From Ctenosaura bakeri (Eukaryota; Chordata; Lepidosauria; Squamata; Iguanidae), in contig CAOLHI010000077.1 of assembly GCA_948474755.1 (NCBI GenBank), positions 186,001 to 250,000 of the forward strand: a stretch of 64,000 nucleotides of DNA, written 5' to 3'. Positions 24,448 through 35,515 of the stretch are shown piece after piece. Made by a program: the position numbers and the translations under genes. Numbering within the stretch: position 1 is the stretch's first letter; each line of letters opens with the position of its first letter. Below the pieces are notes generated by a model that made no database searches, was not told where the DNA came from, and saw nothing but the letters and a program-made list of their open reading frames with translations.

Positions 24448-25499
24448 TGGCTAAGGCAGATGGGAGCTACAATCCAACAGTACCTGGAGGGCCACAGTTG
24501 TCCACCACTATTTAACCTCCATGCATTTTTTAAAAAGATATCTGTGAGAATTCTGAGGTGTTTTCCAACCCCACTGAGAATTCCAGTGTACTGTAATTTA
24601 GGGTGTATGTCAGAGTGTAATTTAGGATTAGGATTTAACATGCATTCTCAATGAGAATTCTAGTGTTCAGTCAACGGAAAGATAAAATTATTTCCCTTGG
24701 GTTGAGTCAACCTGCTGATAGTCAAAGCATGTTACTTCAGCTTTGTTGTGCCAAAACAACAACAAAAAACTAACATATTTTTAACTCAATATGTTATAAT
24801 GGTTGGAATAAAAAAAAAGTATATCAGTGGCAAAGGTCAATAGATTTGTTGGAACGTCCTTGTCTTGGTTGTTTTTCATTTTTGTGTGTGCTTTAACAAA
24901 ACCACATAGCAAGGAGCTTAAATTTGATCAAATTGTTTACAGCTGTTCAGGTGAGAATGTTTAGGTGGGAATGCCTACTCTGTAGTTCTGTGGGGATTCT
25001 GCTAAATGATGTGTTTTTGGGGAAGCAAAATGTCCCATCCTAGTGCATGAGGATTAAAGACAGATAAGCTAAAGGCAATCAATGCATCATGCAGCAGTGA
25101 GTACATACATTCATTCATACATATGTACATTCATTACACAGATTGATAAGGTTTGGGTTCCTGTTCACCATAAAACTTTGTGGCCAGTTACAGTATTCTC
25201 TTTCTCTGTGTAAACATAACCTACCTCTGTGCTACTGAAAATGGTGGTCTCTGGACCAGTGTTGGTCCCTCAGCCATTGGATGCTGGTTTGTAGTGAGCT
25301 TATAGGAAAGAAAGAAGCAGTCTTGGGCACAGTGGGAAAAAATTGCTGGTCTCCTACATCGGGTAACCTGAGAAGTACTGGACCATGTCATGTTTATTTG
25401 TTTGTTCATAATACTTCTGTACCACCTTTCAAGACAAAACCTCCCAAAGGGCAATCCAGATGCTTTTTAAATTATGAGTTGCAAAGTAGGAAATGACTG

Positions 25500-25613
25500 T
25501 TTTAAACTGATGTTGTGTGTTTTAAATTGACATTATGTGTATAACATGTGGATATATTTTAGTCTGCTGTTGTTCCCTGCCTCAGTCCATAGGGAGTGGC
25601 AGGCAAGTAAATG
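25500..25613 (+). mobile_element. L2-like LINE 3' tail
   Basis: gttgttccctgcctcagtcc atagggagtggcaggcaagt aaatgatg is the LINE tail pattern also seen at 18220-18270 and 55040-55095. A (TGG)n tract follows. Confidence 0.55.
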
Positions 25614-25655
25614 ATGATGGTGGTGGTGGCGGTGGTGGTGGTGGTGGTGGTGGCA
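25614..25655 (+). repeat. (TGG)n microsatellite
   Basis: gatggtggtggtggcggtgg followed by further tgg units. Confidence 0.9.
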
Positions 25656-25863
25656 GTTCACAAAGTAAAACTTTATAAATTACAGCAAATTAAAGGAACA
25701 TAAAACATTAAAAACAATCACAGCATGATGACATGATGTATAACCATCTGTATGTTCATGCAAGATTCATTTGGTAGCTTAATCAACCAGAACTTCAGTC
25801 CTATAGTTACTCTATGGGACTGTCAGTTAAGAGCACACATAGTTATTTTGGTCCTGCTATAAG

Positions 25864-25935
25864 ATAGCCCTATAAAAAATTCATGGGGTTGCCATAAATA
25901 GACAGGCAACTTGAAGGCACGTACGCATACATAGA
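25864..25935 (+). mobile_element. SINE 3' tail fragment (5S-SINE/RTE type)
   Basis: Reads tataaaaaattcatggggtt gccataaatagacaggcaac ttgaaggcacgtacgcatac, the same tail as the 5S-derived SINEs, here on the + strand and truncated. Confidence 0.7.
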
Positions 25936-26151
25936 TTACAACGTTGAGGAATGAAAGAAGTAGAAAAAAGCCAAACCAGTGAGCTTTTTTTTTTTTTTAA
26001 AAAAGAAAAATGGTAAAGTTGCTTTAACAATTTTTTCTACATCTTGAAAAGGTGCCTATACTAAGCTTCTAGAAATGTGCAAAAATATTTAAATAAGTGG
26101 TTAAAAAGCAGATGATAGATCAATGAAAATGTATATTATCACTTTGTAGCC

Positions 26152-26154
<3 letters not shown>

Positions 26155-26189
<35 letters not shown>
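26155..26189. repeat. (AT)n microsatellite upstream of an ADCY8 exon
   Basis: Seventeen AT units, 77 bp before the 26267 acceptor, just outside the pyrimidine tract. Confidence 0.95.
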
Positions 26190-26191
<2 letters not shown>

Positions 26192-26266
26192 ATGTGTGTA
26201 CATCTGTGTGTACCTATATAAGTATGATGAACCCGTGTCACTTATGTTCCTTCTTGTTTCTTCCAG

Positions 26267-26416
26267 ACAGCAGCTCAAGCAGTTTTATTTATGTGCATGA
26301 ATACTGCTGGGATCTTCATTAGCTACCTATCAGACCGAGCACAACGCCAAGCTTTCTTAGAGACCAGAAGATGTGTAGAAGCTAGACTAAGGCTAGAAAC
26401 TGAAAACCAGAGGCAG
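26267..26416 (+). CDS. ADCY8: ADCY8 internal exon: last helix of membrane bundle 1 and signalling helix
   Basis: Adenylyl cyclase 8 makes cAMP from ATP at the plasma membrane and is stimulated by Ca2+/calmodulin. This 150-bp exon reads 50 codons in phase 0. Residues 3-21 ([19 protein letters not shown]) are a hydrophobic segment matching the last helix of the first six-helix bundle. The rest, starting [20 protein letters not shown], is the charged helix that links membrane to catalytic domain; this wording is characteristic of ADCY8 rather than ADCY5/6 (which read AEVSQRQAFQETREC). The acceptor is a T/C-rich tract ending ttccag and the donor is CAG|gtaagg. An acceptor 4 bp downstream (after 26270) would break the reading frame. 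The previous exon, which is large in ADCY8, is not in the window. Assignment rests on remembered family sequences, with strong identity. Confidence 0.95.
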
Positions 26417-26549
26417 GTAAGGTAACAACACTTATACTGAAAGTTATCCTTTATGCTGCCGGCCTATGATTCTGCTCTGTTTTTGTTTGTTCCCTGGTGA
26501 GATGGCTCCACCAGTATTCCTTTAGCATTATCCATCATCGTGGTGTTGT

Positions 26550-27034
26550 ATCTAGAATTCCACTGATATGACTGAGGACTGGATAAGGCCAAACAAACTG
26601 AAATTTAATCCAAACAAGAAAAAGGTTCCTCTGGTCAGTCAAAAGACAGATCATGGAATAGAAATTCAGTCTGTGTTAGATGGGGTTACACTCCCCCTGC
26701 CAACATAGGTTAGCACTTTGTAGGTTCTCCAGAACTCAGAGTTGAACCTGGAGGCCCAGGCTTCTGAAATGTTTTTGCACATTTAAAGTGCCATTGGTGC
26801 CCATTCCTTGAGACACCAGATCTGGCCATAATGGTACATACCTTAGTTACAACCCATTTGGACTACTGTTAATACATTCTACTTGGTGCTGCCTTTAAAG
26901 AGTGTCCAGAAATTTCAGCTAGTACAAGGAGCTGCAGCCAGAGTGTTAACTGGGGCAGAGTACAAGGACCATACAGCTCCCCTGTTACAACATCTCCACT
27001 GGCTGTTTCTGAACACAATTCAAAGTGCTGATTA
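26550..27034 (+). mobile_element. L2-like LINE fragment (RT C-terminal part)
   Basis: Broken + strand reading: KLKFNPNKKKVPLVSQ-like, then ggggttacactccccctgcc, ...tgccatttggactactgtta, agctgcagccagagtgttaa ctggggc and catctccactggctgtttct, in the order found in L2-like ORF2 ends. Degenerate. Confidence 0.65.
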
Positions 27035-27137
27035 TCGTGTTTGCTAGCATATAAGACGCACCAGCATATAACATGCACCCCATTTTCAAACAGTATTTTT
27101 TCGGGAAAAATGTGTCTTATATGCCAGCAAATATGAT
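27035..27137. mobile_element. Inverted-repeat element, tgtttgctagcatataagac type
   Basis: gtgtttgctagcatataaga ... cttatatgccagcaaata with central ccccattttcaaacag; third locus of the family at 3489 and 12309. It sits between an L2-like fragment and a SINE. Confidence 0.7.
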
Positions 27138-27380
27138 AAGGAGCCCTGGTGGCACAGTGGTTAAATGCCGGTACTGCAGCCACAGGGTCATGAGTTCGAT
27201 CCTGCCGAGCTCCAGGTTGACTCAGCCTTCCATCCTTTTGCAGGTCAGTAAAATGAGTACCCAGCTTGTTGGGGGCAATTAGCTAACACATTGTAAACCA
27301 CTTAGAGAGCACTTAGCTGATAAGTGGTATAGAAGCCACATGCTATGCTATGCTATGCTATGCTATGCTATGCTATGCTA
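27138..27380 (+). mobile_element. tRNA-derived SINE, Sauria-like, with TATGC tail repeats
   Basis: Box A tggcacagtggttaaatg and box B gagttcgatcct are clear Pol III promoter elements. The body ends ...aaaccacttagagagcactt agctgataagtggtatagaa, then eight or more tatgc units. This pattern fits squamate Sauria-type SINEs. Not a tRNA gene. Confidence 0.85.
27342..27380 (+). repeat. (TATGC)n tail of a SINE
   Basis: About eight pentamer units at the 3' end of the Sauria-like SINE. Confidence 0.9.
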
Positions 27381-27606
27381 GTTTGCACTCAGTTAACTCA
27401 ACAACAGGGAGAGGTGAGAATCTTGCTCTTCCCTGTACACTCATGGTTTTGGTTTTACCATATTTCAAATATTTTTGAATATTTTTATGTCCCTAGTACA
27501 TAACTATATGCAGTAGAGGAGTTCCTCAGAGATAAATCACTTTCAAAAATATTGTGTAAATATGATAAGTCTGACAAGCCCTGTAGTAGATTTACAGACA
27601 TATTTA

Positions 27607-27721
27607 TTGTTGTTGTGTGCCTTCAAGTTGTTCCTGACTTTCTGGCAACCCTGAGGCGAATCTATCATGAGATTTTCTGGGACTGAGTGTGTGTGACACA
27701 CCAAAGGTCACCCAACGGGTT
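27607..27721 (-). mobile_element. tRNA-derived SINE, truncated
   Basis: Only the tail and mid-body: ttgttgttgtgtgccttcaa ... ccaaaggtcacccaacgggt. Confidence 0.8.
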
Positions 27722-29032
27722 ACTCCTTCCCCCTTTTAAGCATTGTGACTTTTTGAGGAGTTAGATATTCCCTTCTGAACATTCTTTTTGTACGCTTGAC
27801 AACTGCCACAACTATTCATTGAGCTAAAGCCCTCCAGATATAAGAGTATGAGTCACAGCACTTCAGGCTAAAATGTAGAACTATATAAAGCCTTTCCTTC
27901 CTCTCCCTTGTGACTCAAATACAGAGAAGGAAGCTTTCTCCTTCTCCTTGGACTGAGGTGTATGATAAGCACTGACCTGGAGGGAAAAAAGGATAATTGA
28001 GTCTATACTTTTCTAAGTAAAGTTTGCCAGAATGAGCAAAATGGATCTTGACATAAAGTCTTTTGTGTGTGAAGTGTTTTCTTTCTCTAGAGTCTCGCCT
28101 CAAAACTGGTGTGTACTTATGTTCTTAAGTCAGGAGGCAAATGTGGCAAGAGAGGAGAATGAAGTGGACTTAGCACTGAGGAGTGTAGGAGGGAAAAGGC
28201 TGCTAAAAGGAACCAATCACACTTACCTATTTATTATTGTTAGTATGGTACTTTTTTCCCCCTCAAGAATCTCTGATTTAGAAGAACAATTTTCCTCATG
28301 TAGCAGGGAAGGCTACAATGTTTTGCTGTCTGAGACAGAACAAAAGTGGTCCCAAGCCAAGTAAAGGTGAATAATATCCTAGGATTGCCCTATTATTTTG
28401 ACTCCTGTGCAGAAAATTCCACAAGCACTTCTTCCTGGGGGAAAAGAAAAAGCCCTAAACATGAATTTCATAGTAAATAATTTGCTGTCTTCTTGTTACA
28501 TCCAAAATCAGTTGCCTGAGGCTGCCTTACTGTCTCTCATGGTCGGGCCAGCCTTGGCAGCAAGAGAGGAAAGGATCGATACCTTTCTCCTTCCCTTCTG
28601 TGATCTCAATAATTACCGGAGCAGCTGGTGTTTGCATATCAGTAAGAAAGAGAGATTGCACATTAAATGCAGACACCGATTTAGCCATCACGTTTGGTTT
28701 GGCACCATAGTGGAATGACGTCAATTGTGAGCCTGAGACACATTTCTGCCTCAGACAGAGCAACAAATAGTGCTTCCTATGCACTTAAGTTAAGATGCAC
28801 CATACTCTAGGCCAGAAAATCCCTCAGATGCCTTTCTGCCTCCCTAGAATTAAAAATACACTAACAACAAATTGAATAACCAGTTTCTGCCCTTTTGTAA
28901 TACCCAAAACATGCTGCTTGAGGCAGCTGTCCTCATTCCTGGTAAAACCATCCTTTCATAATTTCTGTTGCTGCTTCTGGAGAACAATAACGGGATGTAT
29001 GAGAAGGTTACAAGTAGATCTTTCTTCTACAC

Positions 29033-29385
29033 CAAGGGTGGGCAACTGCAATGAATCTGAGGCCAATTTTCTGCCTCTGGAACGCTCCAGGGGGCCACAC
29101 AGACCACCCAAAATGCTGGAAAAAAATACTTAAGCTAGTGTCAAGTAGTCCAATCTGTTGGTTTTTGTTTTTTTTAAAAAATGAGTATTATTTTACACAA
29201 TACAGAAGGTCCTACAAGCTATTTAAAATATGAATTGCCTCTCCAGGAGGCTTCGAGAAGATGAAATTTACTCCATTGAGGGAACTTGGGAAGAGGGCAG
29301 TACAGCCAGTCTGACAGAATCATAGACCACAAAGAAGACTTTGAAGGCCATATGTGGCCCAAGGACTGCATTTTGCCTACCCCTG
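29033..29385. mobile_element. hAT-type non-autonomous DNA transposon
   Basis: Termini CAAGGGTGGGCAACTGC and GCATTTTGCCTACCCCTG are inverted repeats. Flanks ttctacac and ctctacac are an 8-bp duplication with one mismatch, as expected for hAT. 353 bp, no transposase. Confidence 0.88.
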
Positions 29386-30158
29386 CTCTACACAAACACA
29401 TCATGGTATCTTCAAAACTGATGCATTTAATTTACCATGAGCTTTCATGGATTACAGCCACATCCTTAGGTGCATGTATACTAACCTCTGGTATAGATGC
29501 ACAGTGTATATGGTGGGGATGGAGCCAGAATGAAAAGGTATACAGAAAAATGACAATTATTTTGTTAACGTTGGCCACAGAGCTTCAAAAGGATAATACC
29601 CATAAGCATCCTGGCAACCAGAAGGCACTTTATTTTGGTGTCTTTTTAAAGGATCTAAAGAATTCTCTCAGATGTTTTCATCCTCAGTAAAAAAATATGT
29701 CTTGATACACTGAGAGACTGCATCAAACAAAAACAAAGGGAGGGGGAACTGTTAAAATGTTTTTTGAATTTTAATTTTTTCTCTTTCACACACAAAACAT
29801 TTGCATAAAAACACTGGATTTTTTTGAGAACAAGAAGTTTTACAAAAAGAACTTTTTTCCCACACAAAGGAATATTTTTACCAAAACAAAAATCCTGAAA
29901 TGGAAGAAATAATTGGAAAAAATATGCAAAAATGTTCAAAATCAGTGGGGACAGAACTTCTGAAGTGGCATGCAAGAATGAAGTAGATGAAGATTTACAT
30001 CTCTAGTCTTTTACAGTTCCTAGAGTCATACATGCACTGGGAGATTCTGAGAATGACAGTTCAAAAAAGTAAGACTTCAGAGCTCTAGCTTTTGCATAGT
30101 TGTGATGAGAGATGAATTTCAAAAAACATTTAATTTTACTATAAATATGAGATAGCTG

Positions 30159-30395
30159 TGAACCAGTCTGTGTGATGTAGTGCTTTGGGCATTGCACTCT
30201 GGACCAGACCAGGGTCCAAATCCCTGCTTAGCCATGGGAACCCAGTGGGTGACCTTGAGCAAGTCACTGTCTCTCAGCCTCAGAAGAAGGCAAAGGCAAA
30301 TCCACTCTGAACAAATCTTGCCAAGAAAAGCCTACCCCTTAGGTTTGCCTTAGGGTCACCATAAGTTGAAAGTGACTTGAAGGCACAGAACAAGA
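30159..30395 (+). mobile_element. tRNA-derived SINE, near full length
   Basis: tRNA-like head to ccagggtccaaatccctgct, then gtgaccttgagcaagtcact, gaacaaatcttgccaagaaa and the tail gaaagtgacttgaaggcaca. Confidence 0.85.
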
Positions 30396-32159
30396 TTGGG
30401 TAGCTGAAATTGAAGGTGTTTTTGTTTTTTTTTTCAATCAGCAATATAGGTCCTGTTTCCATTGCTAACAGTGTACTGGCTGCTCCATTCATGTTCTCAG
30501 AATGGAATGAGCACAGGAAGGCCATTGGGCCACATTATAACACTGCAGTCTTGAATGTGGGGTTGGGGAGATGGTTTTGTTGTTACTATTGAGAAACAAA
30601 AAGAAGAAGAGAAAAACTTTGGCCACTTTGTCTTTAAACTTTGAAATTTGCCCTCAGTTTCTTGAAATGCTGTTGTCCTGTATAGTTGTGTTCAGTTTAG
30701 CTGTGCCTCTCTATTGTTTTGAGACCTGCCAATGTCAGTAGTGCTACAGATTGTGCCTGTGAAGAACAAAACCGAAAATACAACTCCATCTGTTGAGAAA
30801 GCTGCTCCTCCGTTATGCAGCTCTGGCTGCTATTCTTCAGCTATCTTTGCTATCTCAAGGCTATGTTTGTGCATTTCTAGTTCCAGATTTCAACAGTGAC
30901 ATACACGTGTGAACAGGCCATCATCAGTACAAAATCATATGCAGAATGTTCCTATCAAGTGGCTTGGTTTTTTGTTTGCTTTGTTTCCTTTTTTTATTAG
31001 ATCTAGTTCCCACAAACATGTTTGTCACATCACCACTTCCACATTTGGTCCCAGCTTGCATTTATGAAAAAATTACCTTTCTGGATGCAATTTGCAATTT
31101 GTGAATGCAGTTAACATTACATGCTGAGTTACTGCAGATCTGACTCCACAGAGAAAACTTTCAGATCTCTTGATATACAGAGTTGGCCAAAGATTCTGCT
31201 TTCTCTTCTGATAGTTCTTTATCTTTTATGCAGGGTTAAATGTGGTAGCCCATTAAACTGAGGATGCCCCCAAACAGACAACTGTTTTCAGCCATCCATC
31301 CAAATAAAGGATTGTCCTTATTATGATAGGATGCATGGCCCTTTTCTGCTTATTGTGGGGCAGGGAACCATTGGCTTACCAGCTGTTTTTATCCTAAATG
31401 CGGTTGTTAAGTTGCAACTACAATAGACCTAGTGAATTAATGAAACTTACAGAAATCCCAGTTGATTCATTTAGTCTACTCTAGTTAGAACTTACCATTG
31501 GATATAGATCTTATATTGCAGCCCCCGTAATTCTTTACCACTGCCCATGCCGGCTAAGGCTTCTTGGAATAAGAAGTCCAAAAATATCTAAAAGGCCAAA
31601 GATTCTCCGTCCTGGGCTTATTGCATGGAGCAGGATGATCCATTCAATAAATGTCTTTGACCTTGTTCACCATCAGCAGGGACTGGTGGATTTAGCCCAA
31701 TACAGCATTCCCCAAGCTCTTGTTCCTCAGAGCATCCACTGAAAATTGGTGATAAGCAGATTAAAAGAGCCACTGTGCATTCCTTTTTTGCTTATTTCAA
31801 TGTATTTAATCATTTCTTTGTGAGTTTTAAGTCGTGGGCCCTGCAAATGATCTGGAACAGGCTGTAAAAGAGATATGGTGAAACATCATCTCTATGTCAC
31901 AGATGGAATATGTCATTTTTCTTCCAAGGTTGTTACAAGGAATACAGATTTAACAACCCAATCCTCTGCCTGTTTGCTCACACAATGGATGGATTTAAAT
32001 GAATGGAATTTTAAACCACTGATTAAAGTCATGGTTTTAAAATGTGTTATATTGATTTGGACATCTTGGTTTTATATTTATTTGTACTTGTTATACCATC
32101 TTTTAGCTGCAAACACCCTTCCAAGGGAGTTCAGAAGGCAGCCCATTCCCTTGTGAAAA

Positions 32160-32470
32160 ATCTTTGGTATCAAGATGTTCTTCCTTACATTAGGTCAATA
32201 TCTCTCTTTTTGTGATTTGAAGTTACTTGTTCCTATGCTGGCACCCAAGGCAGCAGGGAGATGAAAGCTTGCTCCAATTTGCCTGTGATAGTGCTTAGGA
32301 TATTTAAATTACCTATTCTTTTCTCCTGACTAAACATATCCAGCACTCTCAAGTGCCCCTCAAAAAGCTTGGTTTCTAGACCCTTTGCCATTTTGGACAT
32401 GTTCCAGCTTATCAGTATCCTTTTTTAAACATGGTGCCTAAAAGCAGACATTTCCAGTGAGGTCTTCTTT
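32160..32470 (-). mobile_element. Old CR1-type LINE fragment
   Basis: gttcttccttacattagg, gtgatttgaagttacttgtt, gatatttaaattacc and cttatcagtatcctttttta correspond to CR1 tail blocks on the minus strand; a different, older subfamily than the neighbour at 32482. Confidence 0.6.
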
Positions 32471-32481
32471 TCAAAGTAGAA

Positions 32482-32930
32482 TCATAGAATCATAGAACTG
32501 GAAGAGATCACAGGGGCCATCCAGTCCAACCTCCTGCTATGCAGGAACACCCATCAAAGCACTCCTAACAGATGGCCATCCAGCCTCTGTTTAAAAACAT
32601 CTAAAGAAGGAGACTCCACCACACTCTGAGGCAGCACATTCCACTGCCAGACAGCTCTGACTGTCAGGAAGTTCTTCCCAAGGATCAGGTGGAATATCTT
32701 TTCCTATAGCTTGAATCCATTGCTCCTTGTCCTAGTTTCTGAAGCCATGGAAAACAAGCTCATTCCCTCTATGATATGACATCCTTTCAGATATTTAAAC
32801 ATGGCTATCATATTTTCTCTTAACCTTCTCTTCTGCAGACTAAACATACCCAACTCCCTAAGCCATTTCTCATAGGACATGGCTTCCAGACCTGTCACCA
32901 TTTTGGTTGCCCTCCTCTGGTAATAATGTT
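32482..32930 (-). mobile_element. CR1 LINE 3' end
   Basis: Starts with the terminal repeat agaatcatagaatcatagaa. The minus strand encodes the CR1 ORF2 end ([34 protein letters not shown], KLxxYRKRYSTxSLGKNFLT with changes). It contains an undisturbed version of the site where the L1 entered the sister copy. Confidence 0.88.
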
Positions 32931-33149
32931 AGTTCCCTTGAACTAGAAACTATATATCTGTTGGTGCAGCTTAGGATTGCATGTGTTTTGTTTCATTTGC
33001 CTTAGCAACACATTATTGACTTCTGTTTAGCCTGTGCTCTAGGACACCTAGAGTCAAGCTAGGTGTTTATGCATCTGCCTGAATGTCAAATCACACATGT
33101 ATCTCTCCACTGAAATTCAATTTTGTACTTTTGGATTACTTCTGTAATC

Positions 33150-33730
33150 TTTTGAAATCATCTTAAATCCTTGTTCTGCTTTCTGAGGTATTTGCTGCCT
33201 CTCTCAATTTTGGAGTCTAAACACAAAGAACAACATCAGACCCAATTGTCCCTTCTTTCCTTGTCAATCACCCTACTAATCCACTTAATCGCAAAATTGT
33301 CTGACCCACATTTCACCAGCTGCTCTAGAGGAATACAACTAGAATATGCCAAAGACCTATTGTTTTGGCTACTATGCAGCAGTGCAAGTGGCAAAAAAAA
33401 AAAACAAAAAAAAAACACCCTTATTATGTCTCCTCTGTCTTCAGTACAACTATCCAGCAGTGGTTTTCAAGGTAGTGAAGTGCCTCTTCGGGTCAGGCTT
33501 GGAAAGACCAGGGTTGCCTACTGTGATAAATTTGCCAGGCACTTTGAGCAGAAAGTTATTCATATTCATTTGAAATTTGATGCCACAGTTATTGCAAAGT
33601 CTAGGGAGCTGTCCAGTGCAGCCTTCTGGTCAGTTGTCTTGAGATCAGTTTCAATTGTTGCAGCTTAATGATAGGGACAAGATGCTTGAATGTTTGAATA
33701 TGATCATATGTAGTCTTGATCCTTGCCCAT
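33150..33730 (+). mobile_element. Possible degenerate L2-like LINE ORF fragment
   Basis: An open frame of 165 codons (33171-33668) includes FARHFEQKVIHIHLKFDATV, AKSRELSSAAFWSVVLRSVS, which resembles the linker between endonuclease and RT in L2-like ORF2. An A-run at 33391-33416 is present. Tentative. Confidence 0.4.
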
Positions 33731-34233
33731 CTTGGCTCTTAAGATCTAGCAGACATGGATTGATTGGGTGGGTCAAAGAGATGGTAATGCTTCTCTAAAT
33801 CAAGGGGAACACAAACATGAACACCAATTAAAAATACTGCAAAAACTAATACATTAATTAAAATTATTATCAAGCAAAGTTTATTTTGCTAAGCCTTCTC
33901 TTTGTAGACTCATGCTCAAAGTTCACATTATACTCATGCTAACTTTCTGGTCATTGACAGTACATTTCCCTCCCACTTTGGAACATGTTTGTTTACACTG
34001 TAGTCTTCATTGTACCTGCTGAGAAGGGACAGAATCTATTCAAATGCTTCCATGAACAGAAGTAGGAGAGACATTCCCTCTAACTTCTTCCATAGGCCCA
34101 GAGCAGGTTTTCAACACTGCAGTGTTGCAGGGGGAGAAGGAGAAAGTCCCAGTTCTAGTGCAGGGACAGTTGGCCCTCCACATTCACTAGGGTTGGGGGC
34201 ACAGGATCCTTTGCAAAAGTGGAAAAATAGCAA

Positions 34234-34275
34234 ATATCAAAGTGTGTGTGTGTGTGTGTGTGTCTGTGTCTGTGG
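34234..34275 (+). repeat. (GT)n microsatellite
   Basis: agtgtgtgtgtgtgtgtgtg followed by gtgtctgtgtctgtg. Confidence 0.9.
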
Positions 34276-34494
34276 GAAGGGGGGCAAGGCATGGTGAGGA
34301 CAACAGGCATCCAGGGTTCAAACTAGGTCAAGAAAATGAGAAGGGGGTTGTATGGTGTCCCTAAACTTCCTCTTTCTCATCCATCTACTCCCTAGAGTGT
34401 AGGGAGGCATCAAAAGAAGGTTTGTGGTGTTGGGAAATCAGGCTGTGAGCCATCCTTAGCTGGCCAGGCAGCAGCTGGTAGCAGTGGTGGAGCT

Positions 34495-34710
34495 TTGTGT
34501 GAGTGGAGTAGGGGCAGGGCTGTGGTGCACAACGGTGGGGCTACGTCATGCATGGGTGGGGCAATGCTGTACATGGGCGAGGTGATGGTACATAAGGGTG
34601 GCGTTATGGCGCATGTGAGCAGGGCTATGGTGTACGTGGGTGAGGTATGGTATACATGGGCGGAGCAATGGCATACGTGGGCAGGGCTATGTACATAGGT
34701 CACGAGGGGC
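34495..34710 (+). repeat. Degenerate ~30-bp minisatellite
   Basis: Repeated units such as ggcagggctgtggtgcacaa, ggcaatgctgtacatgggcg and gggctatggtgtacgtgggt. The minus strand reads through as a 201-aa open frame with 10-residue periodicity (PPLCTI-type), which is a by-product of the repeat. Confidence 0.75.
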
Positions 34711-35449
34711 AGGCAAAAAGCTGCACCCCCCCCAAAAAAAAAGTGCTGTCCAGGGTGCACCGCTGTCATCGTCCCCCCATCCCTATGCCAGTAGCTGGTG
34801 GAGAAGGACCAGAGGTGGCTTTTTAAAGTCTGTTTGGTGCTGCGAAGAGGAAAGGTTCCCTTGGAAAAGAAGTACCTGAGGCCCAGGGCAGGGGTTGGAG
34901 AAACTTGCAAATAATCAAATCCATGAAAGTCAAACCCGCAAATGTGGAAGGTTGACTGTATAGCGTTGGCTCTACCCCACTGAGTCAAAGTAAGTATGAT
35001 GGGACTTGCTCCCAAATAACTGTGTGTTGGGTTCCAATAGTGTTGGGTTGGGTTGTGATACTCAGGATTTTTCTTTCATTCTCTCTCTGCACACAGAAAA
35101 ACACAGCTAGTCTCAGCTGAAAAGCTAACACATTGGAACAGGCATACAAGAAGAGGTATTAAAGCAGGACTGCTTCACCAAGCTATGGCTTGCATTGTCT
35201 TCCTTTGTAAACAAAGATGCATCCCAAAATCCCCACACACCCCTTTTAGAATGATGTGCTTACCTGACACAATGTCTTCGTTATTAGAAATAATTGTGAA
35301 GAATACTTGCTAGGCTCTCTAATCATAATTGTTGTTTATTGTAACCAAATAACAAACATATATTCTGTCAATGTCACAGACAAACATTATTCTGTCAAGT
35401 ATTTAGTGCTATTTGTTTATGGAAAGTTCTGGACACATAAGGATTTGGA

Positions 35450-35515
35450 GGTTATTGTATTGTATTGTATTGTGTTATATTATTGTATTGTATTGTGTTA
35501 TATTATATTATTGAT
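35450..35515 (+). repeat. (TATTG)n / TATTA-rich tract
   Basis: tattgtattgtattgtattg then ttatattattgtattgtatt, an imperfect compound repeat. Confidence 0.85.

Larger units (their letters stand above)
1..26266 (+). other. 3' part of the ADCY8 intron before the first visible exon
   Basis: No ADCY8 exon or other host exon was recognised in this stretch; it ends at the acceptor of the 26267 exon. Recognised content is listed separately: CR1 and L2-like remnants, MITEs, SINEs, two solo LTRs and a minus-strand retro-insert. In these parts I see only AT-rich intron sequence and short degenerate repeat traces: 500-1800, 2590-3480, 4215-5330, 5530-6240, 6985-7190, 7380-8465, 8675-9600, 9910-11435, 11805-12300, 12500-13480, 14060-14490, 14700-15590, 16365-17070, 18365-18525, 19130-20970, 21080-21340, 22600-23525, 23905-24020 and 24450-25500. 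Short open frames there have no coding character. Confidence 0.8.
34167..34958. mobile_element. Tigger-like DNA element with expanded interior (792 bp)
   Basis: Ends CAGTTGGCCCTCCACATTCA and GCAAATGTGGAAGGTTGACT match the termini of 11440-11800 and 50465-50868. TA is present only on the right. The interior holds a GT tract and a degenerate minisatellite. Confidence 0.8.

Noticed and set aside
1..26266. First large exon of ADCY8
   Set aside because: No GC-rich open frame with the N-terminal or first membrane helices was found; the longest frames there are transposon or chance frames, so it must lie upstream.
27138..27230. tRNA gene
   Set aside because: Box A and B are present but no cloverleaf closes, and the body and pentamer tail are those of a SINE.
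34410..35015. 201-aa minus-strand open frame
   Set aside because: It reads through a ~30-bp minisatellite inside a Tigger-like element; the periodic PPLCTI-type peptide has no domain and no homologous copy elsewhere in the window.
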